Source of the DNA: a virus
Reading direction: 5' to 3' (one strand)
IMG/VR virus record: IMGVR_UViG_3300043570_000093
Location: 1 to 34,757 of that record
DNA: 34,757 nt
Below the pieces are notes generated by a model. It worked only from the letters and a program-made list of their open reading frames with translations, was not told the origin of the DNA and ran no database searches. A program made the position numbers and the translations under genes. Below are positions 9,801 through 18,755 of this stretch, in pieces; positions within the stretch are counted from its first letter, which is position 1, and every line of letters starts with the position of its first letter.

Positions 9801-11455
9801 ATCTGACCTGCAGTTGGTTGTAATCTTAATGCTCCTGAAGCTACTGATGCACCATAATATGTTTGAAGCTGTGCCCAATTAGCAGTAAAAATTCCACCAA
9901 CAGAATGAACAATAAATGCATTATCCCCTCCTGTTGCGGGATTACCATTAATTAAAACAAGTTGTGCAGGAACTCCTGATGCATTCTTTATAAGTAAACC
10001 TCCATTTATGTCTAACTTAAATTGAGTTGAGTCATATGGAGCATTGGTATTTACTCCAATGCTACTTCCTCCATCATACAATAAACTATTTGTTAAAGTA
10101 TATGTGCCATTAATTTTAGGAATATAGTTTGAAGTCCAACTACCACTTGCAAGAACCGGATTAGTTAATGCTGCTTGCTTGTTGTTAAATGTATTCCAAT
10201 CAGTACTGCTTAAATACCCATTGCTTGCAGTTCCTGCCTGAGTAATACTAATAGCACCTGTCGTATTGCTATACACAATAGGAGCCGTTCCACTTAATGA
10301 AGCTAACGTAATAAAGTTAGCACCATTGGTTAACTGACTTGTATTAGTTGGTATAGTGATAACACCTGTAGTGCTATTATAAGCACCACTACCTGCTGCA
10401 AATGACAATGCCGCACGTGCACGTGTATCTGTATAATATAAATTTGTGACTCCTTCCGAAATATTGTCAGTAGTCAAACTAACAGCACCTGTCTGTCCGT
10501 TTACACTTACTACAGCGTCAGTATTATCTACCTGCTGCCATACACCACCATTAAATATTGCCCAATCACCCACAAACCAATCTGTTATTCCATTAAGATT
10601 TGTAGTACCCGCCACTGAAACAATGTAGTAATACCCTTGTGTTCCAACTGAACTTGTTAATGTAGGCGTGTTAGTAGCTGCGTTCCACGTTCCTTGATAT
10701 ATTGACCCACCAATAAGTCCGTTTACTTGGTTTTGCAACTTACCAAATCCTGTAAGAATACTATCAGTTGAAAGAATTGTTCCGCCTGTAATATTAACAC
10801 CGGTAAGAACCTTTCCTGTTACTGATGCATTGTTCAAAGTCACTGCCGCAGCACCGGGACCTGTTGCCGTAGCCTCACCCGTTAAACTTGTAATATAGTT
10901 ACCCGCTGCTTGTTTATTATTAAAAGTAGTCCAATCAGTTGAACTTAAATATCCTGCCTGACTACCACTTGACTGTTGAATTGTAAGATTTGGCGTAGAC
11001 CCTCCACTTGAAAATAAAGGGGTTGTCGCTGTTACACCACCTACCTTAGTATTAAATGTTGACCAATCAGCAGCACTCAATGCACCACGATTAGCAGCAC
11101 TTGCTGTTGGAACGTTCAATGTAATTACAGGAGTTGTTGTTCCTGTTGCTACAGTTGAACTTAAATCAGTCCCTGTCGTTCCTAATGTCAATGCAGCTAC
11201 CGATGTAACTGTACCAACACTCCAAGTTCTATCTGCACTTAAATCATATGCAGTTCCATTTATAGATAACTGCCTTGATGTAGGAACATAGCCGGTTAAT
11301 GCACTCCCGTAATTAGGAATATTTAAGGTATTTGATATTAATGTAGAAGCACCACTTGTCCCGGTAGTTGTTAAAGTAATAGTTGGCTGTAAAGAACTTG
11401 TAGCTACCCCACTATCCGTTAAAATGTTGTTCGATATGTTTGCTATATTCGGCAT
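6884..11455 (-). CDS. Tail fibre with C-terminal endosialidase-type chaperone
   Basis: This 1523-residue protein is rich in Gly, Thr, Ser, Asn and Ala, with many short beta repeats (TSVAALTLGTTGTDLSSTV occurs twice, GTYTYTLPGATGTLALTS twice, LSAADWSTFN-type units many times). The last roughly 100 residues are an intramolecular chaperone of the Peptidase S74 type: SDIRLKNI with the Ser-Asp pair at the self-cleavage site, then INFSYKND, LGLIAQEVEKIFPELI, and a terminal coiled coil LIKAIQELKLEIETLKN. In this family the chaperone trimerises the fibre and then cleaves itself off before the Ser. The long body would form the host-recognising fibre. It shares a block of about 200 residues with the 1852-residue fibre. 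The start at 11455 follows that gene's stop by 23 bases. Confidence 0.88.
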   Translation of the reverse strand: MPNIANISNNILTDSGVATSSLQPTITLTTTGTSGASTLISNTLNIPNYGSALTGYVPTSRQLSINGTAYDLSADRTWSVGTVTSVAALTLGTTGTDLSSTVATGTTTPVITLNVPTASAANRGALSAADWSTFNTKVGGVTATTPLFSSGGSTPNLTIQQSSGSQAGYLSSTDWTTFNNKQAAGNYITSLTGEATATGPGAAAVTLNNASVTGKVLTGVNITGGTILSTDSILTGFGKLQNQVNGLIGGSIYQGTWNAATNTPTLTSSVGTQGYYYIVSVAGTTNLNGITDWFVGDWAIFNGGVWQQVDNTDAVVSVNGQTGAVSLTTDNISEGVTNLYYTDTRARAALSFAAGSGAYNSTTGVITIPTNTSQLTNGANFITLASLSGTAPIVYSNTTGAISITQAGTASNGYLSSTDWNTFNNKQAALTNPVLASGSWTSNYIPKINGTYTLTNSLLYDGGSSIGVNTNAPYDSTQFKLDINGGLLIKNASGVPAQLVLINGNPATGGDNAFIVHSVGGIFTANWAQLQTYYGASVASGALRLQPTAGQILIGSTTASAFKVDITGTLKASGQLTLGSTITNGTYTYTLPGATGTLALTSQLTGGTVTSVAALTIGTTGTDLSSTVANSTTTPVITLNVPTASATNRGALSAADWTTFNNKQAALTNPVTGTGTTNYISKFTGTSTIGNSIIFDNGSAVGVNTNTPTYLFNVNQAADVWHAAFGDVTTTGQMLRIGGNASSGATKYSTLGAYINNSGNTGTLLVLQRDGGNVIIGGSSTVSDSGDLFQVKGNVQIRNNYNGLTRINIVNTTAGASSYVETSYTTDAAGNASIGKYSTTTTAYKFISASSSYIYNGGSGNLAIINDFATGAILLGAGGSSTAHLTITSGGLVGIGVAPTQSAALTFADSLAQKILFNNNANNYRIDLASAVAGGDAMMKFIAGSTGAGEVGFYTTTNLRMLITSGGNVIIGTTNTSTGHRLTVYSATETAQIRAAGAAPAILFTNTDTNTNSYSGYVGIVTAANNFMAGTAAGDMVVQNYSGYPILFGIGNVIKMRIEASGQLVLTSTISNGTYTYTLPGATGTLALTSDIPSLTGYVTLATAQTITGAKTISKEAGSYGGTVQSFLIDGAGGNGAITINSNGATSQYAYLNFAQNGVTKFEVGTEGAATNNGSLYFNHNIQVGSTGAAFYLKKSNGYVGINQTDPSYQLHVNTSANEGIFLKGSGAGVWMNIQTTGKLWSIGAQTDGFGVYQRTDSTYALFIRDNGFMSIGNATTATYKFNVYTDTDVWHMAVGGSTGQLRIGGQTGTGAVIQAYTPAGVTRNLYIQRDGGNVSIGTSTDTNHRLTVNSSTAAGQVRITGTAPTVYFTNTLTDPATYVGLVGLATQTNNFFTGTAAGDFVMYNSASGYKLFVVNYSGGVYLTSGATSWTANSDIRLKNINSHIDNAVEKLSTLQTINFSYKNDKFKKQNLGLIAQEVEKIFPELIDKNNEGMLGVRYTELVPVLIKAIQELKLEIETLKNK

Positions 11456-11478
11456 ACTCCAAAGTTAATTATTTTATT

Positions 11479-14400
11479 TTAAACAACTGTCAACTCTCTC
11501 CATCCTGTGCTTGTATTCAACCATAATCCTTCAACTCCATCTGTTTGATAAACAATCAATCCTGTTGCAGGTGTCGCTATTGCTGTTCTTTGTGTTGTGG
11601 TCATTCTTGGTGGTAGGAAGCCTTGAGTAGTAGATGTTACTTGTAAAGCGGCACTTGCATTTAAAGTTGTTGAACCAATTGCAACTTGTCCTGCCATATA
11701 ATTGGCAGCAGTACCTTGCATATATAAGTTCCAACGATTTGAAGCAGCAGATAACCCACTATTAAATGCTTTTATAGTAGCACCTGTTTCACTTACTATT
11801 GTTGGGAAAAAATAAAATCCGTTCATATCAATAGTGCCTGCGGTAATATTTATATTTCCGAAAGCACCATAATAAGTATTTCCTTCAGTGACAGATGATG
11901 AATTACCATTGTATCTAGTTATATAACCATTACCTTGTAGATTTATTTCATTAGTAAATCCACGCGAATTTGAATTAGTTATAGAAATTGCTCCTGTATT
12001 TTGGAAAAACCCTGAAATAGAAATAGCAGTAGTATTTGTACTTGCAGTCCCTAATGTTAAAGTACCACCACTTACGCTACCTGTAATTACCCCCTGCACC
12101 CTTGCAGTACCATTAACATCTAAAGTATATCCTGATAAAGTTGTTGTACCTATGTTTAGTACCCCTGCCATATAATTTGCAGCAGTTCCTGCCATATATA
12201 AGTTCCACCTGTTAGTACCACTTGGAATAGAACCAAAAAAGCCATAGTTGTTAGTTGCACCTGTAAGATTAGATTCTGCTACATATCCATATTGATTTGT
12301 AACTACTGAACCTGCACCAATCGTTCCTTGTTCTGCATAATAATGAAATAAACTTGTTAAAGTAAATGAAGCAGCAGCAGTAGAAGCAGCAGAATTAAAA
12401 TATCTTGCTTGTGATGTAACATTTGATTGAATTGTACCACTTGATAAAATACCTCTACTAACAGTACTACCTGTCATTTTACCAACAACTAAAGAAGTTC
12501 CAACAATAGTTGTTTGCGTTCCAATTAATAATCCATTAATATCAATTCTTGCTATTTCATTAGATGTTGCAGCAGCACCATTAGAAGATGGTATTTTAAA
12601 AGAAAGTGTTTCAACAACACTACTTGCACTTGACAAAGCCTCAATACCTGCATAGTTATAATTAGCACCATCAGGTGAAGATGCAAATCTTAAAGCACCT
12701 ACAACATTTCCTGCACCTACTGAGTGTGATTTGATAACAATAGAACCATTTGCAGCATTACCATTATCAACAAAAATTATTGGATTGATTGCACTCATTG
12801 CGGTAGAACCTGTACCAACAGTTGCAGCATTATTAACTTGTAATTTAGCACCAAAACTTGTACTACCTATCCCCAATGAACCTGCTAAATAGTTGTTAGC
12901 CGTTCCTGCCATATACAAATTCCATCTGTTAGTACCACTTGGGATATTGCCAAAAAAGCCATAGTTGTTAGTTGCACCTGTTAAGTTTGATTCTGCATAA
13001 AAACCATATTGATTTGTAACTGTTGAACCTGCCCCAAAAGTTACTTGTTCAGTATAATAATGTACTAAACTTGAAAGCGTAAATGATGCTGCAACTGTGT
13101 TTGCAACTGAGTTAAATAATCTTACAGAGCTTGTTGCGTCTGATTGTATTTGTCCGTTAGATATTATTCCATAAGATGTTACTGCTCCTGTAATGTTTTT
13201 TGTAACAGATAAACTTCTACCTACTAAACTTGTTGCACCGATACCTAATGAACCTGCCATAAAGTTGTTAGCAGTTCCACCCATATAAAGATTCCAACGA
13301 TTTGTAGCAGCAGATATATTACCAAAGAATCCGTAGTTATTTGTAGCACCTGTTAAATCTCCAACAATTATACCAAATTGGGATGTTACTGTACTACCTG
13401 CTCCGAATGTACCTTGTGTTAAACTAATATGTCTAATTTGTGTAGTAAATGTAGCAGCTTCTGTATTAGCACTAGTTACTATATAATTTGCGGATGCATT
13501 TGTAGAAGATACTTGGCTATCTAAAAATATTGATGTAGCAAGGGTAGATGTAAAAGCCCTTGATATTCTAAGCATAGTAGTATCAACACTTGTTGTACCT
13601 ATTCCCAATGAACCTGCAAAGTAGTTGTTAGCAGTACCACCCATATAAAGATTCCAAACATTTGTTGCAGCAGCTAATTCACTTCTAAATGCAAAGTTAT
13701 TTGTAGCACCTGTTAATGATGACGCTACCCTAAATCCTACTTGAGTATTAATCGCACTTGCAGCACCAATAGTTGCTTGATTTGCTTGATAATAATAAAG
13801 GTTATTTATCGTAAATGCAGCAGCTTGTGTTGATGGGAATGCATTATAAATAATAGCAGTTCCTGTTACATCCGATTGTATTGTAGGTTGGGCAAATACT
13901 TGTGTACTTGCAGTTGCACCTGTTAAGTTCTTTGCAATGTTTAAAGTTATTCCTGCTAAACTTGTTGTACCTATCCCCAATGAACCTGCAAAGTAAGAGT
14001 TATTGCCTGATTGAGCATAAATATCCCAAGTTCCATTAACAGATGTACCCGCAGAGTTGTTAAATAATATACCAACATTTGCAGCACTTCCTGTTGTTAA
14101 GTTATTTATTCTTATACCAATTTGTCTTGTTACTGCACCACTACCACTTGTAAAAACATTTTCAAAGTTATAACCAATAAATAATGTTGCTGCACCTGTT
14201 CCTATTACTGCACTATTTACGGAATAACCAATTGCAGCGGTTGTAGTTCCTGCCGAAATGTTTAAAGCCCCTTGTACTGAAGTAGCTTGAACCAATGATG
14301 CTCCAATTGCATTTCTTGAATTAATACCTATGTAACTACTTGATGAATTTATTGTTGTAATGGTACTATTATTATCTATACCATATAATAATGCTGATAC

Positions 14401-17037
14401 GCTATTATTTGTTGTAGATTGTACCAACAAAGCTGCAGAACCATTTACCGCAGGTGCAGCATTTATTGTTGTGAAACTTTGTACTCTTGCAGTACCATTA
14501 ACGTCAAGACGGAAACCTGCATCTGTGGTTGTCCCAATTAGTACATTACCTGATTGCCTAAATGTTACCGCATTAGCCGCAGAAAATGGAGAGAATACAA
14601 TTCCTACTGAACCGCTATTAGCTATAGTTTGATAACCACCTAAACTAATAGAGTTATTATCTATTATTGTGCCATTATTATTATTGTTTCCTGTACCTAC
14701 TGATATTGAGCCATTAGCTCTAACTCTAAAAACATCAGTTCCATCATTATTAGCAGTACTTAATAATAATCTAATTGCTGATTTATCACCACCTCCAATT
14801 ATACGAATACCATTGCCATATACAGCATTAGTATTTTCAAATATTGCAACATAATCATTTGTATTTAATTGATTTGTATTTGCTCTTACTCTTAAACCAT
14901 ATTGCAAATATCCTGTAAATGCTCCAACATTAAAAGTTGGATTAATATCTAATCCTACAAGAACATCACCATTAGCAGCAGCCGTTAATGTAGGAGTAAG
15001 GTTAGTACCTCTTGCTATTGCAGATGCAGCCGTTACACTATTATTAACTAATAGTTGTGATGTAGGAGTAAAAGCAAATGTTGCAGAACTTGTTAAACTT
15101 GATGTACCATTAAAGTAAGCTACCTGTCCACTTGTACCTGTTCCTGTTATTGGGTTAGTTAAGACTGACTGATATTGAGGAATGTTTAAGGTATTACTAA
15201 CAAATGTAGCCGCTCCACTCGTACCCGTAGTAGTTAAAGTTATTGTAGCCTGCTTGTTATTGAACGTGTTCCAATCTATTGAACTCAAGTAACCGTCAGT
15301 TGAAGTAGTAGATTGAGATATGCTAAATACACCCGTTGTATTGATATAACTTAATGGAGATACTGCACTTAGCGATGCTAAGGTTATGTAATTAGACCCA
15401 TTAGTAATTTGATTATTGTTTGTAGGTATTGTAATTACCCCTGTTGTATTATTATACGCTCCGCTACCCGCTACAAATGAAAGTGCCGTTCTTGCTCTTG
15501 TATTTGTATAATATAGATTTGTGCTTCCCTCAGGGATGTTGTCTGTTGTAAGGTTTACCGCTCCTGTAAATCCATTAACTGAACTAACAGCGTCAGTATT
15601 ATCAACTTTATCCCAAACTGTACCATTAAATATAGCCCAATCACCTACCTGCCAATCAGTAATACCATTTAAGTTGGTATTACCTGCCACACTTACAATA
15701 TAATAATTTCCCTGTACACCTACACTACTTACTAAAGTAGGTGTATTTGTACTTGCATTCCAAGTTCCTTTAAAAATAACGCCACCTACTAATGCTGAAA
15801 TTTGATTTTGGGTTTTACCAAAAGCAATTAAAATACTATCTGTTGCAGATATAGTTCCGCCTGCCGCTAAGTTTAATCCTGTAAGTAGTTTGCCTGTAAC
15901 GGCTGTTGTACTAAGCGTAACCGCTGTTGCTCCCGGTCCTGCCCCTGTTGCCTCACCTGTTAATGAGGTAATGTAATTACCTGCCGGTTGTTTGCTATTA
16001 AATGTCAACCAATCAGCACTTGATAGATAACCATCTAAAGCACTATCAGCTTTTTGTATTGATATGTCAGGATTAACGCCTCCTGTTGAAAACAAAGGAG
16101 TTGTCGCTGATACAGATGAAACACCTGTAGCAAGCGTCCACGTCCTGTCTGCTGATAAATTGTAAGTAACACCGTTAATTGTAAGCGTTCTTGTTTGCGG
16201 AACCCCACCAAGTCCTGATAATGTGTAGTTAGGAACATTGATTGTAGACCCAACAAGAGTTGATGCTCCACTATTTCCTGTTGTTGTTAAACTTATGGCA
16301 GTTTGCTTGCCATCAAATGTTATCCAATCTGCAGAAGATAAGTATCCATTCTGAGAAGCATTTGCTTGTTGAATGCTAAATACGCCTGTACCTGAATTGT
16401 ATAATAAAGGTGACGTAGCACTATAAACAGGTAAATTTATCCATCTAACTCCTGTTACATTTGAAGATAATACTTGATTATTCGTTCCAACTGAACTTAG
16501 TCCATCTTTTACTGTCCCAAGCAAAGTAAGGCTTGTAGAAATAGTAGATGTTAATAACGCTGCGTTGTTAGCACTTAAGTTACCTGTTAATATTATATTA
16601 TTTACAGCCGTATTGCCCGATGTCAACACTTGTTGTAAGTCAGGTATAACCGTTGGAATAGTGTACCACTCTACTTGAGTTCCTGTACTTGTTAACACCT
16701 GCCCTGCAGTTCCAATAGAGTTTAACCTATCATATAAACCGCCTGTAATTTTTGTTTGACCCGTTAAATTGCTGTTTAATATATTAGCGGTACTACCTAC
16801 GTTTAAAGTAGTGGTAGTAATAATTCCTGTAAGATTAATGTTTTGAGTTGCAGTATTGCCAAAGTCCAATACCCCTTGTAAAGTATTACCCGGAATATTA
16901 GGGATGAACAAATTCAATAACTCACTTAACGTAAAGTTATACGTTATATCCTCGGGGTCTCCGCCAACACTTGTACCTACTAACTTGTCGGCAAGTTTAG
17001 GTACAGGGACAACTTCGTATATACTAATCTTTGACAT
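11479..17037 (-). CDS. Giant repetitive tail fibre protein
   Basis: The 1852-residue protein begins with an anchor-like domain, SIYEVVPVPKLADKLVGTSV..ITYNFTLSELLNLF, which is repeated as the N-terminus of the 89-residue gene just upstream. The body is made of beta-rich repeats, including tandem units of about 119 residues containing LTGATNNYGFFGN, RWNLYM and SLGIG. A block near residues 300-600 closely matches the other fibre. The C-terminus, FLPPRMTTTQRTAIATPATG then GLIVYQTDGVEGLWLNT, is an ending I associate with Bacteroidota surface and phage fibres, and there is no S74 chaperone. Likely role: a long tail fibre or fibre-proximal rod. The strong repetition makes it prone to recombination and to assembly error. 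Confidence 0.85.
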   Translation of the reverse strand: MSKISIYEVVPVPKLADKLVGTSVGGDPEDITYNFTLSELLNLFIPNIPGNTLQGVLDFGNTATQNINLTGIITTTTLNVGSTANILNSNLTGQTKITGGLYDRLNSIGTAGQVLTSTGTQVEWYTIPTVIPDLQQVLTSGNTAVNNIILTGNLSANNAALLTSTISTSLTLLGTVKDGLSSVGTNNQVLSSNVTGVRWINLPVYSATSPLLYNSGTGVFSIQQANASQNGYLSSADWITFDGKQTAISLTTTGNSGASTLVGSTINVPNYTLSGLGGVPQTRTLTINGVTYNLSADRTWTLATGVSSVSATTPLFSTGGVNPDISIQKADSALDGYLSSADWLTFNSKQPAGNYITSLTGEATGAGPGATAVTLSTTAVTGKLLTGLNLAAGGTISATDSILIAFGKTQNQISALVGGVIFKGTWNASTNTPTLVSSVGVQGNYYIVSVAGNTNLNGITDWQVGDWAIFNGTVWDKVDNTDAVSSVNGFTGAVNLTTDNIPEGSTNLYYTNTRARTALSFVAGSGAYNNTTGVITIPTNNNQITNGSNYITLASLSAVSPLSYINTTGVFSISQSTTSTDGYLSSIDWNTFNNKQATITLTTTGTSGAATFVSNTLNIPQYQSVLTNPITGTGTSGQVAYFNGTSSLTSSATFAFTPTSQLLVNNSVTAASAIARGTNLTPTLTAAANGDVLVGLDINPTFNVGAFTGYLQYGLRVRANTNQLNTNDYVAIFENTNAVYGNGIRIIGGGDKSAIRLLLSTANNDGTDVFRVRANGSISVGTGNNNNNGTIIDNNSISLGGYQTIANSGSVGIVFSPFSAANAVTFRQSGNVLIGTTTDAGFRLDVNGTARVQSFTTINAAPAVNGSAALLVQSTTNNSVSALLYGIDNNSTITTINSSSSYIGINSRNAIGASLVQATSVQGALNISAGTTTAAIGYSVNSAVIGTGAATLFIGYNFENVFTSGSGAVTRQIGIRINNLTTGSAANVGILFNNSAGTSVNGTWDIYAQSGNNSYFAGSLGIGTTSLAGITLNIAKNLTGATASTQVFAQPTIQSDVTGTAIIYNAFPSTQAAAFTINNLYYYQANQATIGAASAINTQVGFRVASSLTGATNNFAFRSELAAATNVWNLYMGGTANNYFAGSLGIGTTSVDTTMLRISRAFTSTLATSIFLDSQVSSTNASANYIVTSANTEAATFTTQIRHISLTQGTFGAGSTVTSQFGIIVGDLTGATNNYGFFGNISAATNRWNLYMGGTANNFMAGSLGIGATSLVGRSLSVTKNITGAVTSYGIISNGQIQSDATSSVRLFNSVANTVAASFTLSSLVHYYTEQVTFGAGSTVTNQYGFYAESNLTGATNNYGFFGNIPSGTNRWNLYMAGTANNYLAGSLGIGSTSFGAKLQVNNAATVGTGSTAMSAINPIIFVDNGNAANGSIVIKSHSVGAGNVVGALRFASSPDGANYNYAGIEALSSASSVVETLSFKIPSSNGAAATSNEIARIDINGLLIGTQTTIVGTSLVVGKMTGSTVSRGILSSGTIQSNVTSQARYFNSAASTAAASFTLTSLFHYYAEQGTIGAGSVVTNQYGYVAESNLTGATNNYGFFGSIPSGTNRWNLYMAGTAANYMAGVLNIGTTTLSGYTLDVNGTARVQGVITGSVSGGTLTLGTASTNTTAISISGFFQNTGAISITNSNSRGFTNEINLQGNGYITRYNGNSSSVTEGNTYYGAFGNINITAGTIDMNGFYFFPTIVSETGATIKAFNSGLSAASNRWNLYMQGTAANYMAGQVAIGSTTLNASAALQVTSTTQGFLPPRMTTTQRTAIATPATGLIVYQTDGVEGLWLNTSTGWRELTVV
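12150..13990 (-). repeat. Tandem ~119-residue repeats inside the 1852-residue fibre
   Basis: Segments starting near 13985, 13605, 13245 and 12880 each encode a SLGIG-type start, a variable strand region, a S.VTNQYGF-type strand, LTGATNNYGFFG and RWNLYM..TANN. A fifth, separated unit covers about 12520-12150. The period is about 360 bases. The units differ at many bases, so they are old or under diversifying change and are not a recent duplication. Confidence 0.75.
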
Positions 17038-17050
17038 CCGCTATAAAATT

Positions 17051-17320
17051 TTAAACGTGAACTATCTTCAGAGCATCTCCTGTTCTATAAATTTTTCCTA
17101 TTGCCAAACCTCCGGCAACAGCAGCAGCATTATCTGCATAAATTGGGACACTTCCTATTACAATAGTTGAGGCACTAAAATTTGCGGAAAATAAATTTAA
17201 TAGCTGTTGTAACGTAAAATTATAAGTGACATCCGCAGGAACACCATCAATGCTTGTTCCTACAAGTTTGTCTGTTAACTTTGGTAACGCAACAACACTA
17301 TATGAATTAATTTTACTCAT
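17051..17320 (-). CDS. Stand-alone copy of the fibre N-terminal anchor domain
   Basis: The 89-residue product starts MSKINSYSVVALPKLTDKLV and continues with VTYNFTLQQLLNLF, nearly the same as the first 50 residues of the 1852-residue fibre that begins 13 bases downstream. It ends differently, with IYADNAAAVAGGLAIGKIYR and GDALKIVHV, an ending of a type I associate with short proteins next to Bacteroidota phage fibres. It may be an adaptor between tail and fibre, or a short fibre competing for the same site. It overlaps the stop of the 80-residue gene by 8 bases. Confidence 0.75.
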   Translation of the reverse strand: MSKINSYSVVALPKLTDKLVGTSIDGVPADVTYNFTLQQLLNLFSANFSASTIVIGSVPIYADNAAAVAGGLAIGKIYRTGDALKIVHV

Positions 17321-17555
17321 TTTTTTCTTGTTCTTTTTGGGTTACTTCGCCCGTTTGCATATTAATTACTGAATCAGCACCATACTTCTCAATAAGAATC
17401 TTCTCATTGTTGGTAAAGGCTTCAACAATACTATGTGCTTGTTTGATTAACCCTTGTTTTTGCAATTCAAGTTCACCAAGACCTATTTTAATCTTAGTGT
17501 ACTCTGCTGAACCTGTCTTAATAAAGTCTAATTCTTCTGCTGTTAAATTTGCCAT
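17313..17555 (-). CDS. Small coiled-coil hypothetical protein
   Basis: The 80-residue protein is charged and helical (TAEELDFIKTGSAEYTKIKI, then LELQKQGLIKQAHSIVEAF), with an acidic Lys/Glu tail EKNE. It is the first gene after a TATATTFG-like position: a TATATTTG element lies 24 bases upstream, and two ATCAA repeats precede the ATG. It therefore probably opens the fibre operon. Small helical proteins in this place are often tail chaperones or connectors; this one is not assigned to a family. Confidence 0.65.
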   Translation of the reverse strand: MANLTAEELDFIKTGSAEYTKIKIGLGELELQKQGLIKQAHSIVEAFTNNEKILIEKYGADSVINMQTGEVTQKEQEKNE

Positions 17556-17578
17556 TTGATTTGATTTATTTATTTATA

Positions 17579-17586
17579 CAAATATA
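17579..17586 (-). promoter_or_regulatory. TATATTTG -7 element before fibre operon
   Basis: Read on the minus strand the bases are TATATTTG, an exact match to the Bacteroidota TAnnTTTG element, 24 bases upstream of the 80-residue gene. A clear -33 TTTG is not seen at the right distance, so strength is uncertain. Confidence 0.55.
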
Positions 17587-17597
17587 GTAAATAAAAA

Positions 17598-18056
17598 TTA
17601 CCATTTTACTATGAACCTTTTCCATATCCACCATCCAATTGGAATTAATAGTAACCATAAGTAAACAAAGTAGTTTGCTTTCTTGTCGACCTTCTTCTCA
17701 AAACCTTTAGCTTTAATGTCTTTCTTGACCGAAACCGTACTCTCAGACGACTTAGATACAGTAGATTTTGAGGAATCTACTATGTGTCTTCGTGTTTTTT
17801 TGAGCCTAACTGTAGCATTAAAGTACTGCTTACCATCAATTACTAATGGCTTAGCTGTATCAATGGGGACTATCTCAATCTCGTCAATGTCCTCTTTAAT
17901 AGAAATAGCGTTCTGCTGTACAGAAACGCTATCCTTCTTTTCGACAACCGTGCTGTCAATATGGGTTTCTACTTGTGTCTTGGTAACCGCTACCTTCCTT
18001 GAGGCACAAGAGAATAGTAAGAAACTAAGTAATATTAGTATAAGATGTTTTACCAT
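17598..18056 (-). CDS. One-piece spanin (u-spanin) candidate
   Basis: The 152-residue protein has a lipoprotein signal (MVKHLILILLSFLLFSC, lipobox Cys17) at one end and a transmembrane helix YFVYLWLLLIPIGWWIWKRF close to the other, with a Ser/Thr/Lys/Val-rich periplasmic stretch between. This layout, outer-membrane lipid anchor plus C-terminal inner-membrane helix, is that of unimolecular spanins, which fuse the two membranes in the last step of lysis. It overlaps the M15 peptidase gene by 32 bases and comes last in the lysis gene order. No sequence family is claimed; the call is from topology and context. Confidence 0.75.
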   Translation of the reverse strand: MVKHLILILLSFLLFSCASRKVAVTKTQVETHIDSTVVEKKDSVSVQQNAISIKEDIDEIEIVPIDTAKPLVIDGKQYFNATVRLKKTRRHIVDSSKSTVSKSSESTVSVKKDIKAKGFEKKVDKKANYFVYLWLLLIPIGWWIWKRFIVKW

Positions 18057-18489
18057 TTGATTTAATTGCTTTTAAAATTTGACCCCTGTTTTTACCTTCA
18101 CTATAAGAAACGTGAACCCAATCAGGGTTCTCTTCACTACCAAACTCCCAAATTAATTGGTCAAACTCCAAGTTATTTTTGATATATTCAAAGACCATCT
18201 TGTTAGTTACTCCATTTGGAGTGCCATCCATATCAATGTCAATTGCTTGACCTTTGCAGTGCTGAGATGTAGCTGACCCACCAATACACTTATTAAGTTC
18301 AGTAGACCTGTATCCACTTGAAATGTGAATTGGGCATCTAAAATTTGCTCTAATAGGCTCGAAAACCTTCTCTGCTAATTCCTTAAAATTTGCAATATGC
18401 TCATCTGTAGGCATATTACTAATACCATTACGTTTTGCTGATTCGCTTCTGATTAACTCAGACAAATCTAAATGTTCGCTGATTTTCAT
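18025..18489 (-). CDS. Endolysin, M15-family peptidase
   Basis: The 154-residue protein matches the M15 peptidase domain. SSGYRSTELN at 57-66 is the conserved strand-loop, and the zinc ligands are His77 and Asp84 in SQHCKGQAIDID and His126 in WVHVSY. Such enzymes cut peptide cross-bridges or terminal D-Ala in peptidoglycan. There is no signal peptide, so export depends on the holin encoded just upstream (18489..18755), whose stop overlaps this start by one base. It is a single domain of normal length without a separate wall-binding domain, as is common in phages of Gram-negative hosts. Confidence 0.92.
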   Translation of the reverse strand: MKISEHLDLSELIRSESAKRNGISNMPTDEHIANFKELAEKVFEPIRANFRCPIHISSGYRSTELNKCIGGSATSQHCKGQAIDIDMDGTPNGVTNKMVFEYIKNNLEFDQLIWEFGSEENPDWVHVSYSEGKNRGQILKAIKSNGKTSYTNIT

Positions 18490-18755
18490 TATTCTTCTTT
18501 TTTAGTATCTGTTCCTTTAAATCCTTTTACAAGGGTTGTTACTGACTCAATGGTTGTAAGACCTAACGCAACGGCACTAAGTGCAAACGTTGCCCATACA
18601 AGTGAATCTGCCGGAGCAAAATTACCTGTAGTCTTTGAGTTATCATACAAAGTATAAAATAGCACAAACGCACCAATTATACCTACTAATCTCTTGCTTG
18701 ATGTTCCGCTTTCTGAGGAAAAAAATCCTGAAAGCCATACAAAAATCTTTTTCAT
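18489..18755 (-). CDS. Holin-like membrane protein
   Basis: The 88-residue protein has two hydrophobic segments, LVGIIGAFVLFYTLY at about 23-37 and LVWATFALSAVALGLTTI at about 52-69, and a charged tail KGFKGTDTKKEE. The size, two-helix topology and basic-acidic tail fit a class II-type holin. It sits directly upstream of the endolysin with a one-base overlap. Holins time lysis by forming pores or lesions in the inner membrane. The family cannot be named from sequence alone. Confidence 0.75.
   Translation of the reverse strand: MKKIFVWLSGFFSSESGTSSKRLVGIIGAFVLFYTLYDNSKTTGNFAPADSLVWATFALSAVALGLTTIESVTTLVKGFKGTDTKKEE

Noticed and set aside
11460-11467. TAACTTTG on the minus strand as a promoter for the 1523-residue fibre
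   Set aside because: It lies 5 bases before the ATG, so RNA would start inside or past the start codon.
9174-16271. Several plus-strand and out-of-frame open frames of 60-90 codons within the fibre genes
   Set aside because: They are shadows of the repetitive Gly/Thr/Asn-rich coding sequence on the other strand or in another frame.
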